Assembly: GCF_002953195.1 (NCBI RefSeq)
Contig: NZ_CP026377.1
Span: 4,340,001 to 4,404,000, forward strand
DNA: 64,000 nucleotides
DNA from: Mixta gaviniae
GTDB taxonomy: Bacteria > Pseudomonadota > Gammaproteobacteria > Enterobacterales > Enterobacteriaceae
Direction of reading: 5' to 3'
The notes below the pieces were generated by a model. It had not been told where the DNA came from. It made no database searches and was given only the letters and a program-made list of their open reading frames with translations. Positions within the stretch are counted from its first letter, which is position 1; each line of letters opens with the position of its first letter. The translations under genes were made by a program, and so were the position numbers. Positions 30,816 through 45,001 of this stretch are shown in pieces.

Positions 30816-32336
30816 ATGTCTTTATCCCACGTGGTTACGCGCGCGGCGCTGGGCGTTACGGCTCCGTTGGTAACGGTTGAAGTGCATATTAGCAATGGCC
30901 TGCCGGGGCTTTCGCTGGTGGGATTAGCCGAAACCACCGTAAAAGAGGCGCGCGATCGCGTGCGTAGCGCCATTATTAACAGTGGCTTTGCCTTTCCGGC
31001 TAAGCGCATCACCGTTAACCTCGCGCCAGCGGACCTGCCGAAGGAAGGTGGACGTTTCGATCTCCCGATCGCTATCGCGATTCTCGCGGCTTCTGAGCAG
31101 CTCCCTGAAGCTAAACTGGCACAGTTTGAATTCCTGGGCGAACTGGCGCTTAGCGGCGCATTACGGGGCGTTCAGGGTGCCATACCGGCGGCGATGGCTG
31201 CAAAGGATGCCGGCAGGACGCTGATTCTGCCGGCGGAGAATGCGCCGGATGTTGGTCTGGTGGAACAGGAAAAATCACTGGTTGCTGATACCCTGCCGGA
31301 GATATGTGCTTTTCTACTAAATCAGGGTCAACTGGTTCACGGACACACGGAATTACCGCAAGAAGAAGCGAAAAGCGAAGATCTGCGCGATATCATCGGC
31401 CAGCAGCAGGGTAAGCGCGCACTGGAAGTCGCCGCAGCGGGAGGACATAATCTACTGCTTATCGGGCCGCCCGGCACAGGAAAGACTATGCTCGCGATGC
31501 GGCTGATTGGCCTGCTGCCGCCGCTTAGCGATCGGGAGGCACTGGAGTGCGCGACCGTCGCCAGCATCGTTAACCGTGGCGGCGTTCATAAACAGTGGCG
31601 CAAGCGCCCTTTCCGGGTTCCTCATCATAGCTCAACGCTGTATGCCCTGATCGGCGGCGGCTCGCTGCCCCAGCCTGGCGAAATCACGCTGGCGCATAAT
31701 GGCGTGCTGTTTCTGGATGAGCTGCCGGAATTTAGTCGAAAGACGCTGGACGCGCTGCGCGAGCCGCTTGAAAACGGCGAAATTACAATTTCACGCGCAC
31801 GCGCGAAAGTAAACTGGCCCGCACGCTTTCAGCTGGTTGCTGCAATGAATCCAAGCCCTGCAGGACATTATCAGGGCAAGCATAACCGCTGTACGCCGCA
31901 GCAGACGCTGCGCTATCTCAGCCGACTATCGGGCCCCTTTCTCGACCGCTTCGACCTCTCTTTAGAGATCCCGCTGCTTCCTGCCGGCATGCTGAGTCGG
32001 GCACATAAAGACGCAGAATCAAGCGCAGAGGTGCGGCAACGCGTTATCGACGCACGTCAGCGGCAGTTGGCGCGTCAGGGAAAGATCAACGCCCTGATGG
32101 ATAACAGCGAGGTAGAGCGTTGGTGCGCTTTAATAAAGGAAGATGCCGAGTGGCTGGAATCGATACTTCTTACGCTGGGGCTCTCCGTCAGGGGCTGGCA
32201 GAGGCTATTAAAGGTGTCGCGTACCATCGCCGATTTGGCTGGCGAGAAGACACTTACGCGTTCGCATTTGCTGGAGGCATTAAGCTATCGCGGCATGGAT
32301 CGCATGTTAGTGCATTTGCATAAGAGTCTGGAATAA
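30816..32336 (+). CDS. comM: AAA+ branch-migration helicase ComM/YifB
   Basis: Mg-chelatase-like AAA+ protein. In naturally transformable relatives ComM is a hexameric branch-migration helicase that helps integrate incoming DNA; in enterobacteria it is usually called yifB and its role is less clear. The 506-aa product equals E. coli YifB: an N-terminal Lon-like/ChlI domain, Walker A GPPGTGKTM near residue 216, Walker B GVLFLDELPEF, and the C-terminal Mg-chelatase domain. The ATG at 30816 has the strong ribosome-binding site AAAGGAGG, so I prefer it to the longer frame from 30747. Confidence 0.94.
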   Translation: MSLSHVVTRAALGVTAPLVTVEVHISNGLPGLSLVGLAETTVKEARDRVRSAIINSGFAFPAKRITVNLAPADLPKEGGRFDLPIAIAILAASEQLPEAKLAQFEFLGELALSGALRGVQGAIPAAMAAKDAGRTLILPAENAPDVGLVEQEKSLVADTLPEICAFLLNQGQLVHGHTELPQEEAKSEDLRDIIGQQQGKRALEVAAAGGHNLLLIGPPGTGKTMLAMRLIGLLPPLSDREALECATVASIVNRGGVHKQWRKRPFRVPHHSSTLYALIGGGSLPQPGEITLAHNGVLFLDELPEFSRKTLDALREPLENGEITISRARAKVNWPARFQLVAAMNPSPAGHYQGKHNRCTPQQTLRYLSRLSGPFLDRFDLSLEIPLLPAGMLSRAHKDAESSAEVRQRVIDARQRQLARQGKINALMDNSEVERWCALIKEDAEWLESILLTLGLSVRGWQRLLKVSRTIADLAGEKTLTRSHLLEALSYRGMDRMLVHLHKSLE

Positions 32337-32366
32337 AAAATGGGGCCGCAGCCCCATCATTTTTAT
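32335..32366. terminator. Terminator between comM and maoP
   Basis: A 7-bp stem (32340-32346 with 32351-32357) with a CGCA loop, flanked by T residues to the right and A residues to the left. It can serve both convergent genes. Confidence 0.85.
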
Positions 32367-32396
32367 CCAGCGTATTATCAGGCGGGAAGCCCTGGA

Positions 32397-32735
32397 TTAA
32401 TCATCTGAATCGCTATAGTCTTCAACACCTTCCATCTGCGGCTTACCGCCAGACAGAGTATGGAAACGCTTCGGGCGCTTGATGCGTGTCATGTATTTAC
32501 TCCAGACACGCTCTGCTTCAGTTTGTGGTTCACGCAAACCACGACATACTTCTATAAACTGACGCTCTTCTTCTGTCACAGGTTCACGCCTGGAGAGATC
32601 AAGCTCATTGAACGCGTAACCATGCCTTTCGAGAAGCTGAGCTTCTTTAATAGTGAAATCACCGTGACGCGAAAACCCACGCGGGTAGTGTTTGTTATCA
32701 AAAAAACGATTAGTTGTTGCGAAGCTATCCGCCAT
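32397..32735 (-). CDS. maoP: Macrodomain Ori protein MaoP (YifE)
   Basis: In E. coli MaoP, with the nearby 17-bp site maoS, organises the Ori macrodomain of the chromosome. The 112-aa product has the E. coli length and near-identical ends ([20 protein letters not shown] at the start, DYSDSDD at the end). It contains no membrane segment. It is divergent from hdfR; the intergenic region would be where to look for maoS, which I cannot identify by eye. Confidence 0.93.
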   Translation of the reverse strand: MADSFATTNRFFDNKHYPRGFSRHGDFTIKEAQLLERHGYAFNELDLSRREPVTEEERQFIEVCRGLREPQTEAERVWSKYMTRIKRPKRFHTLSGGKPQMEGVEDYSDSDD

Positions 32736-32856
32736 TTTACACGCTCCTAACTCTTCTATGGCCGTGCGATTTATGGCGCGGAGTATTAGTTAGGCTTGAC
32801 AGAGTGTAAAACAAAACATTTAAATCATTACGACAAACATTTTTTTGGAGTTGGCT

Positions 32857-33684
32857 GTGGATACGGAATTACTGAAGACATTTCTTGAGGTGAGCAGAAC
32901 GCGCCATTTTGGACGCGCCGCAGAAGCGCTCTATTTGACGCAGTCCGCCGTCAGTTTTCGCATCAGGCAGCTGGAAAATCAGCTGGGCGTTAACCTTTTT
33001 ACCCGGCACCGCAACAACATACGTCTGACATCAGCGGGCGAACGCCTGCTTCCTTACGCAGAGAGCCTGATGAGTACCTGGCTGATGGCGAAAAAGGAGG
33101 TGGCGCATACGCAACAGCATCATGAACTCTCTATCGGCGCCAGCGCCTCCCTCTGGGAGGCATATCTGACGCCATGGCTTCAGACGTTGTATGAGAACCG
33201 CGAGAGCCTCCACCTGGAGGCGCGCGTGGCGCAACGACATCTGCTGGTGAAACAGCTGCACGAGCGCCAGCTCGATCTGTTAATCACCACTGAGGCGCCA
33301 AAAATGGATGAGCTGACCAGCCAGCAGATTGGCCATATCTCTCTTACCCTCTTCCGGTCGCGTAAAAGTGAAAAGCGGGAGAAGTATGACTATATCAAGC
33401 TGGAGTGGGGAGCGGACTTTCATCAGCATGAGAGCTATCTGGCGGGCGCGGATGATGTGCCGGTACTAACAACGACCTCTGCGCATCTTACCCGCCAGCT
33501 GCTGCATACCACTGGGGCCTGCGCCTTTTTACCGGATAGCTGGATGCAGCTTTACCCGGATTTGATGGTGATCCCGGACACGCCTGTCGCAGTGCGTCCT
33601 TTATATGCCGTGTGGCTACAAAATAGCGATCAACAAACGCATATCCGGCAGCTGCTAAAGTTCCCGGTATTGGTACAAAACTGA
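32857..33684 (+). CDS. hdfR: LysR-type regulator HdfR
   Basis: LysR-family regulator; in E. coli it represses flhDC and activates gltBD and is negatively controlled by H-NS. The 275-aa product has the N-terminal helix-turn-helix ([15 protein letters not shown], about 24-38) and a shorter effector domain whose sequence diverges from E. coli after residue 110. I chose the GTG at 32857: it gives the E. coli N-terminus ([17 protein letters not shown]) and has GGAG six bases upstream; a TTG four codons earlier is possible. Confidence 0.93.
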   Translation: MDTELLKTFLEVSRTRHFGRAAEALYLTQSAVSFRIRQLENQLGVNLFTRHRNNIRLTSAGERLLPYAESLMSTWLMAKKEVAHTQQHHELSIGASASLWEAYLTPWLQTLYENRESLHLEARVAQRHLLVKQLHERQLDLLITTEAPKMDELTSQQIGHISLTLFRSRKSEKREKYDYIKLEWGADFHQHESYLAGADDVPVLTTTSAHLTRQLLHTTGACAFLPDSWMQLYPDLMVIPDTPVAVRPLYAVWLQNSDQQTHIRQLLKFPVLVQN

Positions 33685-33776
33685 GTCAGTAAACTGATAA
33701 GGTCTTACAGGCAGGAGGGATGAGGGGGGTATTCCGCTCATCCTGAAAAGGATATCTTTGACAGGTAAATAGAACG

Positions 33777-33807
33777 CAAAAAAAAATCCTTTGCGTTAGC
33801 AAAGGAT
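33777..33807 (-). terminator. Terminator of the rRNA operon (after tRNA-Trp)
   Basis: On the minus strand a perfect 9-bp stem (33786-33794 with 33799-33807) and GTTA/TAAC loop is followed by a T run (complement of 33778-33786), 8 bp past the 3' end of tRNA-Trp. Confidence 0.93.
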
Positions 33808-33815
33808 CCTTTATC

Positions 33816-33891
<76 letters not shown>

Positions 33892-33899
33892 AAATAGGG

Positions 33900-33976
33900 T
33901 GGCGGTGCGGACGGGACTCGAACCCGCGACCCCCGGCGTGACAGGCCGGTATTCTAACCGACTGAACTACCGCACC
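33900..33976 (-). tRNA. aspT: tRNA-Asp (anticodon GUC)
   Basis: A 77-nt tRNA with anticodon GUC and encoded CCA. Compared with E. coli aspT it carries paired changes in the acceptor and anticodon stems that keep base pairing. It lies 8 bp upstream of tRNA-Trp. Confidence 0.98.
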
Positions 33977-34048
33977 ACCGAATACTGCATTACCAGCGGG
34001 GTCTCGCTGATAACCGGTGTCGACCTTTACAGGTGTAACCTTAATTTG

Positions 34049-34168
34049 ATGCCTGGCAGTTCCCTACTCTCGCATGGGGAGGCCCCACACTACCATCGGC
34101 GCTGCGGCGTTTCACTTCTGAGTTCGGCATGGGGTCAGGTGGGACCACCGCGCTCTCGCCGCCAGGCA
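34049..34168 (-). rRNA. rrf: 5S ribosomal RNA
   Basis: 120 nt matching enterobacterial 5S rRNA from its TGCCTGGCGGC start to the complementary GCCAGGCAT end. It lies between 23S rRNA and tRNA-Asp. Confidence 0.98.
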
Positions 34169-34270
34169 AATTCTGTTTCGCATGCCGCCCGCAGGGGGCC
34201 ACACGCGCTAATCCGGTGAACAAGCTGAAAACTGCGTCTCTCTTTTTTCTTAAAACGCCTGTGGCGTTGT

Positions 34271-37176
<2,906 letters not shown>

Positions 37177-37286
37177 TCACAACCCACAGGCGTCTTGCGA
37201 CACCGTGTCGGTGTGAAAAATTGAGAGACTCTGAACAGTTCTTTATGCAAAGAAGCTGCTCTTTCAAATTTTCAGCTTGTTCCGGA

Positions 37287-37298
37287 TTGTTAAAGAGC
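37287..37298 (-). promoter_or_regulatory. boxA antitermination element in the 16S-23S spacer
   Basis: The minus strand reads GCTCTTTAACAA, identical to the rRNA boxA bound by NusB/NusE. It lies between tRNA-Ala and 23S, the usual second boxA position. Confidence 0.9.
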
Positions 37299-37356
37299 AA
37301 ATACTGCACAATACATTCGTAAATGTATTCTGGAGTGGTCATCAACCTGATGTTGA

Positions 37357-37432
37357 TGGTGGAGCTAAGCGGGATCGAACCGCTGACCTCCTGCGTGCAA
37401 AGCAGGCGCTCTCCCAGCTGAGCTATAGCCCC
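37357..37432 (-). tRNA. tRNA-Ala (anticodon UGC)
   Basis: A 76-nt tRNA with anticodon UGC and encoded CCA, in the 16S-23S spacer after tRNA-Ile. The Ile-Ala pair is the alternative to the single tRNA-Glu spacer. Confidence 0.98.
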
Positions 37433-37545
37433 AGATATACTGTAAAATCGCCGGTTAACCTTTAATTCTTTCTCAGGCAAGGCATACGTTCGGGAAGTTT
37501 ACACGGGTAAACGACCGGGCGTATAACGCGGCATGAGGAAGAATT

Positions 37546-37622
<77 letters not shown>

Positions 37623-37695
37623 GCCGGGATTTTACTGCTCGTTAATTTCTATCAGACAATCTGTGTGGACACTGCACGGGAAGGTATCAGCATGG

Positions 37696-39237
<1,542 letters not shown>

Positions 39238-39357
39238 AAAAGTCTGATGCTCAAAGAAAAACGTCGTAATGAATTACGTGTTCACTCTTGAGACTTGATA
39301 CTGCAATTATTTTTGCGATATCCGTCCTGTGAGTGCCCACACAGATTGTCTGATAAA

Positions 39358-39369
39358 TTGTTAAAGAGC
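39358..39369 (-). promoter_or_regulatory. boxA antitermination element in the 16S leader
   Basis: The minus strand reads GCTCTTTAACAA, then continues into the conserved leader with TCAGACAATCTGTG (boxC region). It lies between promoter P2 and 16S. Confidence 0.93.
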
Positions 39370-39400
39370 GGCGCCACATTCTCAGTGGCGCGGGCTGCGT

Positions 39401-39428
39401 ATATTACGCTTTCCCGCTGAAGAGTCAA
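39401..39428 (-). promoter_or_regulatory. rRNA operon promoter P2
   Basis: On the minus strand TTGACT (39423-39428) and TAATAT (39401-39406) are 16 bp apart, followed by a GC-rich discriminator (ACGCAGCCCGC). It lies about 95 bp downstream of P1. Confidence 0.88.
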
Positions 39429-39497
39429 GATTTTATTTTCTTTTCCCTTCCTGACATGGCCGACTAAGAAGTCGTTGTTCCGTGTCAGTGGAGGCGC

Positions 39498-39525
39498 ATT
39501 ATAGGGAGTTCTTTTCGGCTGACAA
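39498..39525 (-). promoter_or_regulatory. rRNA operon promoter P1
   Basis: On the minus strand TTGTCA (39520-39525) and a consensus TATAAT (39498-39503) are 16 bp apart, followed by GCGCCTCC, the discriminator typical of rrn P1 promoters under ppGpp/DksA control. The UP element and Fis sites would lie between 39526 and about 39700, running into the 3' end of murI. Confidence 0.93.
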
Positions 39526-39565
39526 GCACTAATTTCAAAAAATAAATCGGATGTCGATTTTTTCG

Positions 39566-40417
39566 TCAAACTGCCAGTTTTTCCAGCTTTTCAAAGCCGT
39601 AACGCTGTAAAACGGGCATTAATTGCACAGCTTCCGGCGTCATTTCCATGCAAAACGCGACATTCCCCTCTTCAGAGCGGGCATCCGGCGCCTCATGCTC
39701 AAGCAGCCAAACGGTACGACGCGCGATTGCTGCTCCGGAATCAATCAAACGGGTGCCTTCAGGCAAGACCGCCTGCAGCTCGTCAGCCAATAACGGGAAG
39801 TGAGTGCAGCCCAGCACAACCGTATCGGGCGGTTCAGCCATTCGCAGCCAGGGTTGCAGGATACGACGTACCGCCTCAAGCGAAACCTGATGACCATGCA
39901 GCTTCATTTCAGCTAACTCCACTAATTCGCCTGAACCCAACATTTCGGTTTTACACTCGCTGGCGAACTGCGCCACCAGCTCCTGAGTATAAGAACGGCG
40001 CACCGTCGCTCGCGTCGCCAGCAGACCCACGACGCCATTACGCGTCAGCCTGGCGGCCGGCTTAATCGCCGGTACCACGCCGACGACCGGAAAATCAAAG
40101 CGCGCGCGCAGCGCAGGTAAGGAAACGGTGCTGGCGGTATTGCAGGCGATCACTACCATAGATAAGGGATAACGGCGCGTTACCGCGCCAACGATAGCGA
40201 CCACACGCTCGACGATGAACGCTTCCGTCTTCTCGCCATACGGAAAGGCGACGTTATCAAAGGCGTAGAGATAATGAAGATTCGGCAGCAGCTGCCGAAT
40301 CTCATCATAGACAGAAAGCCCACCCACACCGGAGTCAAACACCAGCACGGTGGGCCGCAATTCAGAAGCTGTAAGTTCCGCTGAGGTAGTACTCACGTCC
40401 TGCGGTTGGGTAGCCAT
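39566..40417 (-). CDS. murI: Glutamate racemase MurI
   Basis: Makes D-glutamate for peptidoglycan; cytoplasmic. The 283-aa product has the DSGVGG motif (28-33) and the two catalytic cysteines, C92 (ACNTAS) and C204 (GCTHFP). It has the long N-terminal extension typical of enterobacteria, where activity is tied to UDP-MurNAc-Ala. The ATG at 40417 lies inside btuB, overlapping it by 56 bp as in E. coli; a frame from 40462 is possible but not conserved. The rRNA operon starts about 40 bp past its stop. Confidence 0.97.
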   Translation of the reverse strand: MATQPQDVSTTSAELTASELRPTVLVFDSGVGGLSVYDEIRQLLPNLHYLYAFDNVAFPYGEKTEAFIVERVVAIVGAVTRRYPLSMVVIACNTASTVSLPALRARFDFPVVGVVPAIKPAARLTRNGVVGLLATRATVRRSYTQELVAQFASECKTEMLGSGELVELAEMKLHGHQVSLEAVRRILQPWLRMAEPPDTVVLGCTHFPLLADELQAVLPEGTRLIDSGAAIARRTVWLLEHEAPDARSEEGNVAFCMEMTPEAVQLMPVLQRYGFEKLEKLAV

Positions 40418-42236
40418 ACGCTGTCTCGTAATCTTTATCGAACAGGTTGGCAATTCTACCACGAACCGTCAGATGAGAGGTGACCGGATACGAAACTGCC
40501 AGATCCCATAAACTCATGCCCCCCAGCTTTACCCGCTGCTCCGGATAGCTATTGTAATCAACATCGTATCGGGCGCCGGTATAAACATACGTGAGTGACC
40601 AGTCAAAACTGTAGGATGTCCAGTCCAGCTGGTATTTAACCATCTGTTTTGCACGTCGTAATAAAACCTGGTCGGTTTGAGTGTCGCGCGGATCGGTATA
40701 ATCGTAAGACACCTGATGACTTAAAGGCCCGGTATCGAATTGAGCGGTTGCCTCAATACCTTTGATGCGAACCTGCTGGATATTGTAGTAACGGTAAGTA
40801 GCATCGGTGTTAATCATATCGTCGATATCATTACGATAGCCCGATACGCGCCAGTTTACCGGCCCCGTTAACCCTTCGACACCACCTTCCCACTGCTTAC
40901 TTTTTTCCGGATCCAGATTTACATTTCCGTAATTTTGCGAATATACCTGCCCGAGGTTAGGTGCTTTATAGGCTGTTCCATAAGAAGCAAACAAACGGTA
41001 GCCGTCTGTGAATTCCCATGCGGCCCCCGTCTGCCAGGTGTTATGCCAGCCAAATTGATTATTGTCGTCACCACGAACCGCGCCTTCCAGGGTCACGCTG
41101 CCTAACTGCTGCTGAGTCGTCAGATAAAAGCCGGTATTGCGTTGTTCATACCCTTTCGCCAAAACGCTTGTGCCCGGCTCCGTAGTTTGCTTTTGCCAGT
41201 CAATCCCAGAGCTTACGGTTCCCTGGCCAATACGAACCGTATTTCCCCATTGCAGGTTGTACTGTTGCGCATCATCAAGCGTAGAAATAGCGTTATACCT
41301 GCCCAGCCGTGGGTCATAATTATAATCTTTGGTATGGCTATAGCTGGCGGTTAGCTGTGTCGAATAATTATCATCCTGAAAGCGCAGCCCGGTATCCCAG
41401 TTACGGCTGTAAAGCTGCCGGGTATCTCTGATTCCCAGAATATGTGTATAACTGTCATCATAGATATAGCCGGCGTCATAAGCGCTACGGTTACTAAAAC
41501 CATAACCGCGAATAAAGCCGCTCAGCTTATCGCTAAACGCCTGCTCAACAGATCCATACAACGTCTTGCTCATAAAACCGTCGCGATCGGACTGAGCCGG
41601 ACCGTAGGCCGTCGGATAACCCGCCTTTACATCGAATCCTCTGGTATAGGTATAATCACCTGCCAGCGTTAATGTAGTCGCTTCACCCAGCTTTTGCTGC
41701 GTTGCGCCGTCATACATCTGATAACCATTTGAGCCAACGCTTGTGGTAAGGCTACTACCCGATTGGGCACGACCGGTAATGATATTAATCACACCGCCAA
41801 TCGCATCTGAACCATAAACGGCCGAACGTGCGCCACGGATATATTCAATTCGTTGAACAAGCGAAAGCGGAATTTGGCTCAGATCGGATGATCCACTAAT
41901 GCCAGCTTGGTTAAGGCGGATACCATTAACAAGAATCAGCACATGGTCAGACTCTGTTCCGCGAATAAACAGCGAACTTAATTGCCCGAGACCACCATTC
42001 ACCACCGTATTAACCCCGGGCAGTCGTCGCATGACATCAGTCAAGCTGGTAGCCTGCCAGCGTTCAATTTCCTCACGAGTAACAACAGTTGTGGGAGCCA
42101 ACACAGAAGAAACTGGTTGGGCAAAGCGGTTCGCCGTCACGACTATGTCTTCATTACTCGCAGCAGCGCCATGCTGCGCCCAGAGAGAAATCGCCGAGAC
42201 GGCCAGCGCCAGCGACGTTTTTTTCATTATCATCAT
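40362..42236 (-). CDS. btuB: TonB-dependent vitamin B12 outer-membrane receptor BtuB
   Basis: 22-strand beta-barrel that imports cobalamins across the outer membrane using TonB energy. The 624-aa product has a signal peptide ([23 protein letters not shown]), a TonB box around [10 protein letters not shown], a plug domain, and a barrel ending in the aromatic YSF. The start is uncertain: in-frame codons at 42242 (TTG), 42236, 42233 and 42227 (ATG) cluster together. I chose 42236 because its distance from the ribosome-binding-site hairpin best matches E. coli. Expression is controlled by the upstream cobalamin riboswitch. Confidence 0.95.
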   Translation of the reverse strand: MMIMKKTSLALAVSAISLWAQHGAAASNEDIVVTANRFAQPVSSVLAPTTVVTREEIERWQATSLTDVMRRLPGVNTVVNGGLGQLSSLFIRGTESDHVLILVNGIRLNQAGISGSSDLSQIPLSLVQRIEYIRGARSAVYGSDAIGGVINIITGRAQSGSSLTTSVGSNGYQMYDGATQQKLGEATTLTLAGDYTYTRGFDVKAGYPTAYGPAQSDRDGFMSKTLYGSVEQAFSDKLSGFIRGYGFSNRSAYDAGYIYDDSYTHILGIRDTRQLYSRNWDTGLRFQDDNYSTQLTASYSHTKDYNYDPRLGRYNAISTLDDAQQYNLQWGNTVRIGQGTVSSGIDWQKQTTEPGTSVLAKGYEQRNTGFYLTTQQQLGSVTLEGAVRGDDNNQFGWHNTWQTGAAWEFTDGYRLFASYGTAYKAPNLGQVYSQNYGNVNLDPEKSKQWEGGVEGLTGPVNWRVSGYRNDIDDMINTDATYRYYNIQQVRIKGIEATAQFDTGPLSHQVSYDYTDPRDTQTDQVLLRRAKQMVKYQLDWTSYSFDWSLTYVYTGARYDVDYNSYPEQRVKLGGMSLWDLAVSYPVTSHLTVRGRIANLFDKDYETAYGYPTAGREYYLSGTYSF

Positions 42237-42243
42237 TATCAAA

Positions 42244-42471
42244 GCATCCGAAAGATCGATCGGGATGCCGCAGGCGTACGGCCAATAGCTCGCGATAGCC
42301 GTAAAGTGCGACGTGTTGCCGGCAGGTCTTCGGGCTTGGAATCGATAATATGGCGATGACTTCCCGTCAGATGACAGTGTCTGCTATGCGCTATCGCCAC
42401 GACATTCCTTACCGCTGCGCGTCAGCTCCAGATTTGCACTGGATTCCCTATTAACTCGGCGGGAGACCGGC
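42244..42471 (-). promoter_or_regulatory. Cobalamin riboswitch of btuB
   Basis: On the minus strand the aptamer runs from GCCGGTC (42471) to GACCTGCCGGC (42318), which pair as P1. Within it are the conserved AATAGGGAATCCAGTGC, the B12 box core GCAGCGGTAAGGAA, and CAAGCCCGAAGACC near the end. Downstream, GCATCC (about 42263-42268) can pair with GGATGC just before the btuB start, making the hairpin that hides the ribosome-binding site when adenosylcobalamin is bound. Confidence 0.95.
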
Positions 42472-42545
42472 TCGCGCAGTCTACAATCGCCATTTTCGGA
42501 AGTCCAGACTTCCAGGTTGCTATAACCGACAGGCGCGGACAGGGC

Positions 42546-42573
42546 TGGACATCCCGTATTGAATCCCTACAAT
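42546..42573 (+). promoter_or_regulatory. Probable promoter of trmA
   Basis: TGGACA (42546-42551) and TACAAT (42568-42573) are 16 bp apart, followed by CGCCCGGC, a GC-rich discriminator. E. coli trmA is known to be controlled like rRNA genes, and this promoter has the same form as the tRNA operon promoter at 849-877. Confidence 0.75.
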
Positions 42574-42608
42574 CGCCCGGCAAGTTTGCCATTGAATCAG
42601 GAAAAGCC

Positions 42609-43709
42609 ATGACGCCCGAAAAACTGCCCGTCGAACAGTATGAAACCCAGCTCGCGGAAAAAGTGACGCGCCTGCAACAGCTGATGGCGCCCTTCTCCGC
42701 GCCGGAAACCGAGGTGTTTCGCTCGCCGGTCAGCCACTATCGCATGCGTGCTGAGTTCCGCATCTGGCACGATGGCGACGATCTCTACCACATCATTTTC
42801 GATCAGCAGACGCGCCAGCGCATCCGCGTCGATCAATTTCCGGCCGCCAGTGATCTGATTAACCAAATGATGCCGCTGATGATCGCCGCGATCCGCAGCA
42901 ATACCGTACTGCGCCGCAAGCTTTTCCAGATCGATTACCTGTCGACGATGAGCAATCAGATCGTTATCTCCCTGCTTTATCATCGCAAGCTTGATGACGA
43001 GTGGCAGCAGGCGGCGCAGGCGCTGCGCGACGCGCTGCGGGCGCAGGGTTTCGATCTGCAGCTGATTGGTCGCGCCACCAAAACGAAGATTTGCCTCGAC
43101 CGGGACTACGTCGATGAGCGCTTGCCGGTCGCCGGCCGGGACATGATCTATCGCCAGATTGAAAACAGTTTTACTCAGCCTAACGCGGCGATGAATATTC
43201 AGATGCTGGAGTGGGCGCTGGATGTCACAAAGAACGCACAGGGCGATCTGTTGGAGCTTTACTGCGGCAACGGTAACTTCTCGCTGGCGCTGGCGCGCAA
43301 CTTCCGCCGCGTGCTGGCGACGGAGATCGCCAAACCTTCGGTTGCGGCCGCGCAATACAATATCGCAGCAAACCAGATCGATAACGTACAGATCATTCGT
43401 ATGGCGGCCGAAGAGTTTACTCAGGCGATGAACGGCGTGCGCACCTTTAACCGACTGGAAGGCATCGATTTACAGAGCTACCAGTGCGAGACCATTTTTG
43501 TCGACCCGCCGCGCAGCGGCCTTGATGAAGAGACGGTTAAACTGGTGCAGGGCTACCAGCAGATCCTCTATATCTCCTGCAATCCGCAAACCCTGTGCGA
43601 TAACCTCGCCACCCTGGCGCAAACGCATGACGTTACGCGTCTGGCGCTGTTCGACCAGTTCCCGTATACCCATCATATGGAGTGCGGCGTACTACTGACG
43701 CGTCGTTAA
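42609..43709 (+). CDS. trmA: tRNA (uracil-5-)-methyltransferase TrmA
   Basis: Uses S-adenosylmethionine to make ribothymidine at U54 in the T-loop of tRNAs, and methylates U341 of tmRNA. The 366-aa product has the E. coli length, with the SAM-binding segment [16 protein letters not shown], the motif DPPRSGLD, and the nucleophilic cysteine near residue 324 in YISCNPQTL. It is divergent from btuB and convergent with yijD. Confidence 0.97.
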   Translation: MTPEKLPVEQYETQLAEKVTRLQQLMAPFSAPETEVFRSPVSHYRMRAEFRIWHDGDDLYHIIFDQQTRQRIRVDQFPAASDLINQMMPLMIAAIRSNTVLRRKLFQIDYLSTMSNQIVISLLYHRKLDDEWQQAAQALRDALRAQGFDLQLIGRATKTKICLDRDYVDERLPVAGRDMIYRQIENSFTQPNAAMNIQMLEWALDVTKNAQGDLLELYCGNGNFSLALARNFRRVLATEIAKPSVAAAQYNIAANQIDNVQIIRMAAEEFTQAMNGVRTFNRLEGIDLQSYQCETIFVDPPRSGLDEETVKLVQGYQQILYISCNPQTLCDNLATLAQTHDVTRLALFDQFPYTHHMECGVLLTRR

Positions 43710-43800
43710 ATGCGGGTTCCGCGCGGCGGAGTCAAGCGGCAAAACGGAGAACATCACGGCCTGCTTCCCTGCAGGCCTGATAACAACAGACAGTTTACGG

Positions 43801-44148
43801 TCAGCGCTTCCGGCGCAGGCGCGTGCCGATCCAGAAAATCAGCGCCACCATCAACACCACAGGCACAAAGTTGGAGCCAATTTCAGGGTAGTCGGCGCGT
43901 ACGATGGCGCTATAGAGCAAGATCCCCAGCAGGAAAAAAGCGGCGGCCATCGATGGCATGCCTTCCGGCATGGCGCGGTTAAGGTAGCGCTGATGCAGAC
44001 ACCAGGCCGCCAGGCCCAGCGCAATCAGCGGGAAAATCGAAAACGGCACGAAGGCGTTGAAAAGTACTGAAAAAGAACCGTTAATCGCGAGGCCGGTGAT
44101 GAATGCCAGCAGTAGGGTTCCTTTATCGCGCGGGTTCTGATCTGTCAT
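43801..44148 (-). CDS. yijD: Inner-membrane protein YijD
   Basis: Conserved small membrane protein (115 aa) of unknown function with about four hydrophobic segments. It keeps the signatures of E. coli YijD (RDKGTLLLAF, CLHQRYLNRAMP, ADYPEIGSNF). The ATG at 44148 has AAGGA six bases upstream and lies 18 bp after the fabR stop, so the two genes form one operon as in E. coli; a frame from 44166 is less likely. Confidence 0.92.
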   Translation of the reverse strand: MTDQNPRDKGTLLLAFITGLAINGSFSVLFNAFVPFSIFPLIALGLAAWCLHQRYLNRAMPEGMPSMAAAFFLLGILLYSAIVRADYPEIGSNFVPVVLMVALIFWIGTRLRRKR

Positions 44149-44166
44149 GTCATATCCTTTTTTCAT

Positions 44167-44808
44167 TTAATGGGGACTATCGAGCGTGACCGCTGTCCGC
44201 TCCTGCTCACGGCGATACCAGTAGTAAGCCCCTTTGGAGATCATGCGCAGCTGCAGCACCAGACGCTCTTCCAGCTTGCGTCGCTGCTCCGCATCGACAT
44301 CCAGCGCCTCTGCGCCCGCATTAAAGACGATAATCACCATCGCTTCCGCCTGTGCTTCGGTAAAACTGCGCGGCATGCGATTTTCCAGCTCCAGATAATC
44401 GGCCAGCTCGGCGATAAAATGCTGGATTTCGCGCGCCACGGCGGCGCGGAAGGCGGCGGAGGTACCCGATCGCTCACGCAGCAACAGACGAAAGGCGTTA
44501 GGGTTGCTTTCGATAAATTCCATAAAGGTGGAGACAGAGGTTTTGATCACGCTACCGCCTTTGGCGATACGCTGACGCGCCTGGCGCATCAGTTGCCTTA
44601 ACATCAGGCCGCTTTCATCCACCATGGTCAGTCCCAGCTCATCCACATCGCGGAAATGACGGTAAAAGGAGGTCGGGGCGATACCGGCTTCACGGGCGAC
44701 TTCCCGCAAACTCAGGCTGGCAAAACTGCGTTCGGCACTTAACTGACTAAATGCCGCCTCAATAAGCGAACGTCGTGTACGTTCTTTTTGCTGTGCTCTG
44801 ACGCCCAT
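44167..44808 (-). CDS. fabR: TetR-family repressor of unsaturated fatty acid synthesis FabR
   Basis: Represses fabA and fabB in response to the saturated/unsaturated acyl-CoA/ACP balance. The 213-aa product has the TetR helix-turn-helix in the first 60 residues ([19 protein letters not shown]) and a helical ligand-binding domain. It is divergent from sthA and followed by yijD. Confidence 0.95.
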   Translation of the reverse strand: MGVRAQQKERTRRSLIEAAFSQLSAERSFASLSLREVAREAGIAPTSFYRHFRDVDELGLTMVDESGLMLRQLMRQARQRIAKGGSVIKTSVSTFMEFIESNPNAFRLLLRERSGTSAAFRAAVAREIQHFIAELADYLELENRMPRSFTEAQAEAMVIIVFNAGAEALDVDAEQRRKLEERLVLQLRMISKGAYYWYRREQERTAVTLDSPH

Positions 44809-45001
44809 TTTTCTGCCTGTTAGCCTACCGAAAGCCCACTATAACAAATATTTCAGCGTACAGTCCGTCAAAGTTTGTGAACGGCTGTTACCCTCACGCT
44901 TTAGCAAATTGAGGCTAAAATCACACGAGGAATTGGGATGTTCGCGCCGTGATGTTAGAATCTCGTTGCTAAAATGTATATAAAATAAAGGAAGTGCCGG
45001 T

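Noticed and set aside
43758..43777. Inverted repeat between trmA and yijD considered as a terminator
   Set aside because: A 7-bp stem is present, but no T run follows on either strand.
44830..44870. Possible FabR half-site (CAGCGTACA) upstream of fabR and sthA
   Set aside because: Only one half of a palindrome is visible; I cannot support an operator call by eye.
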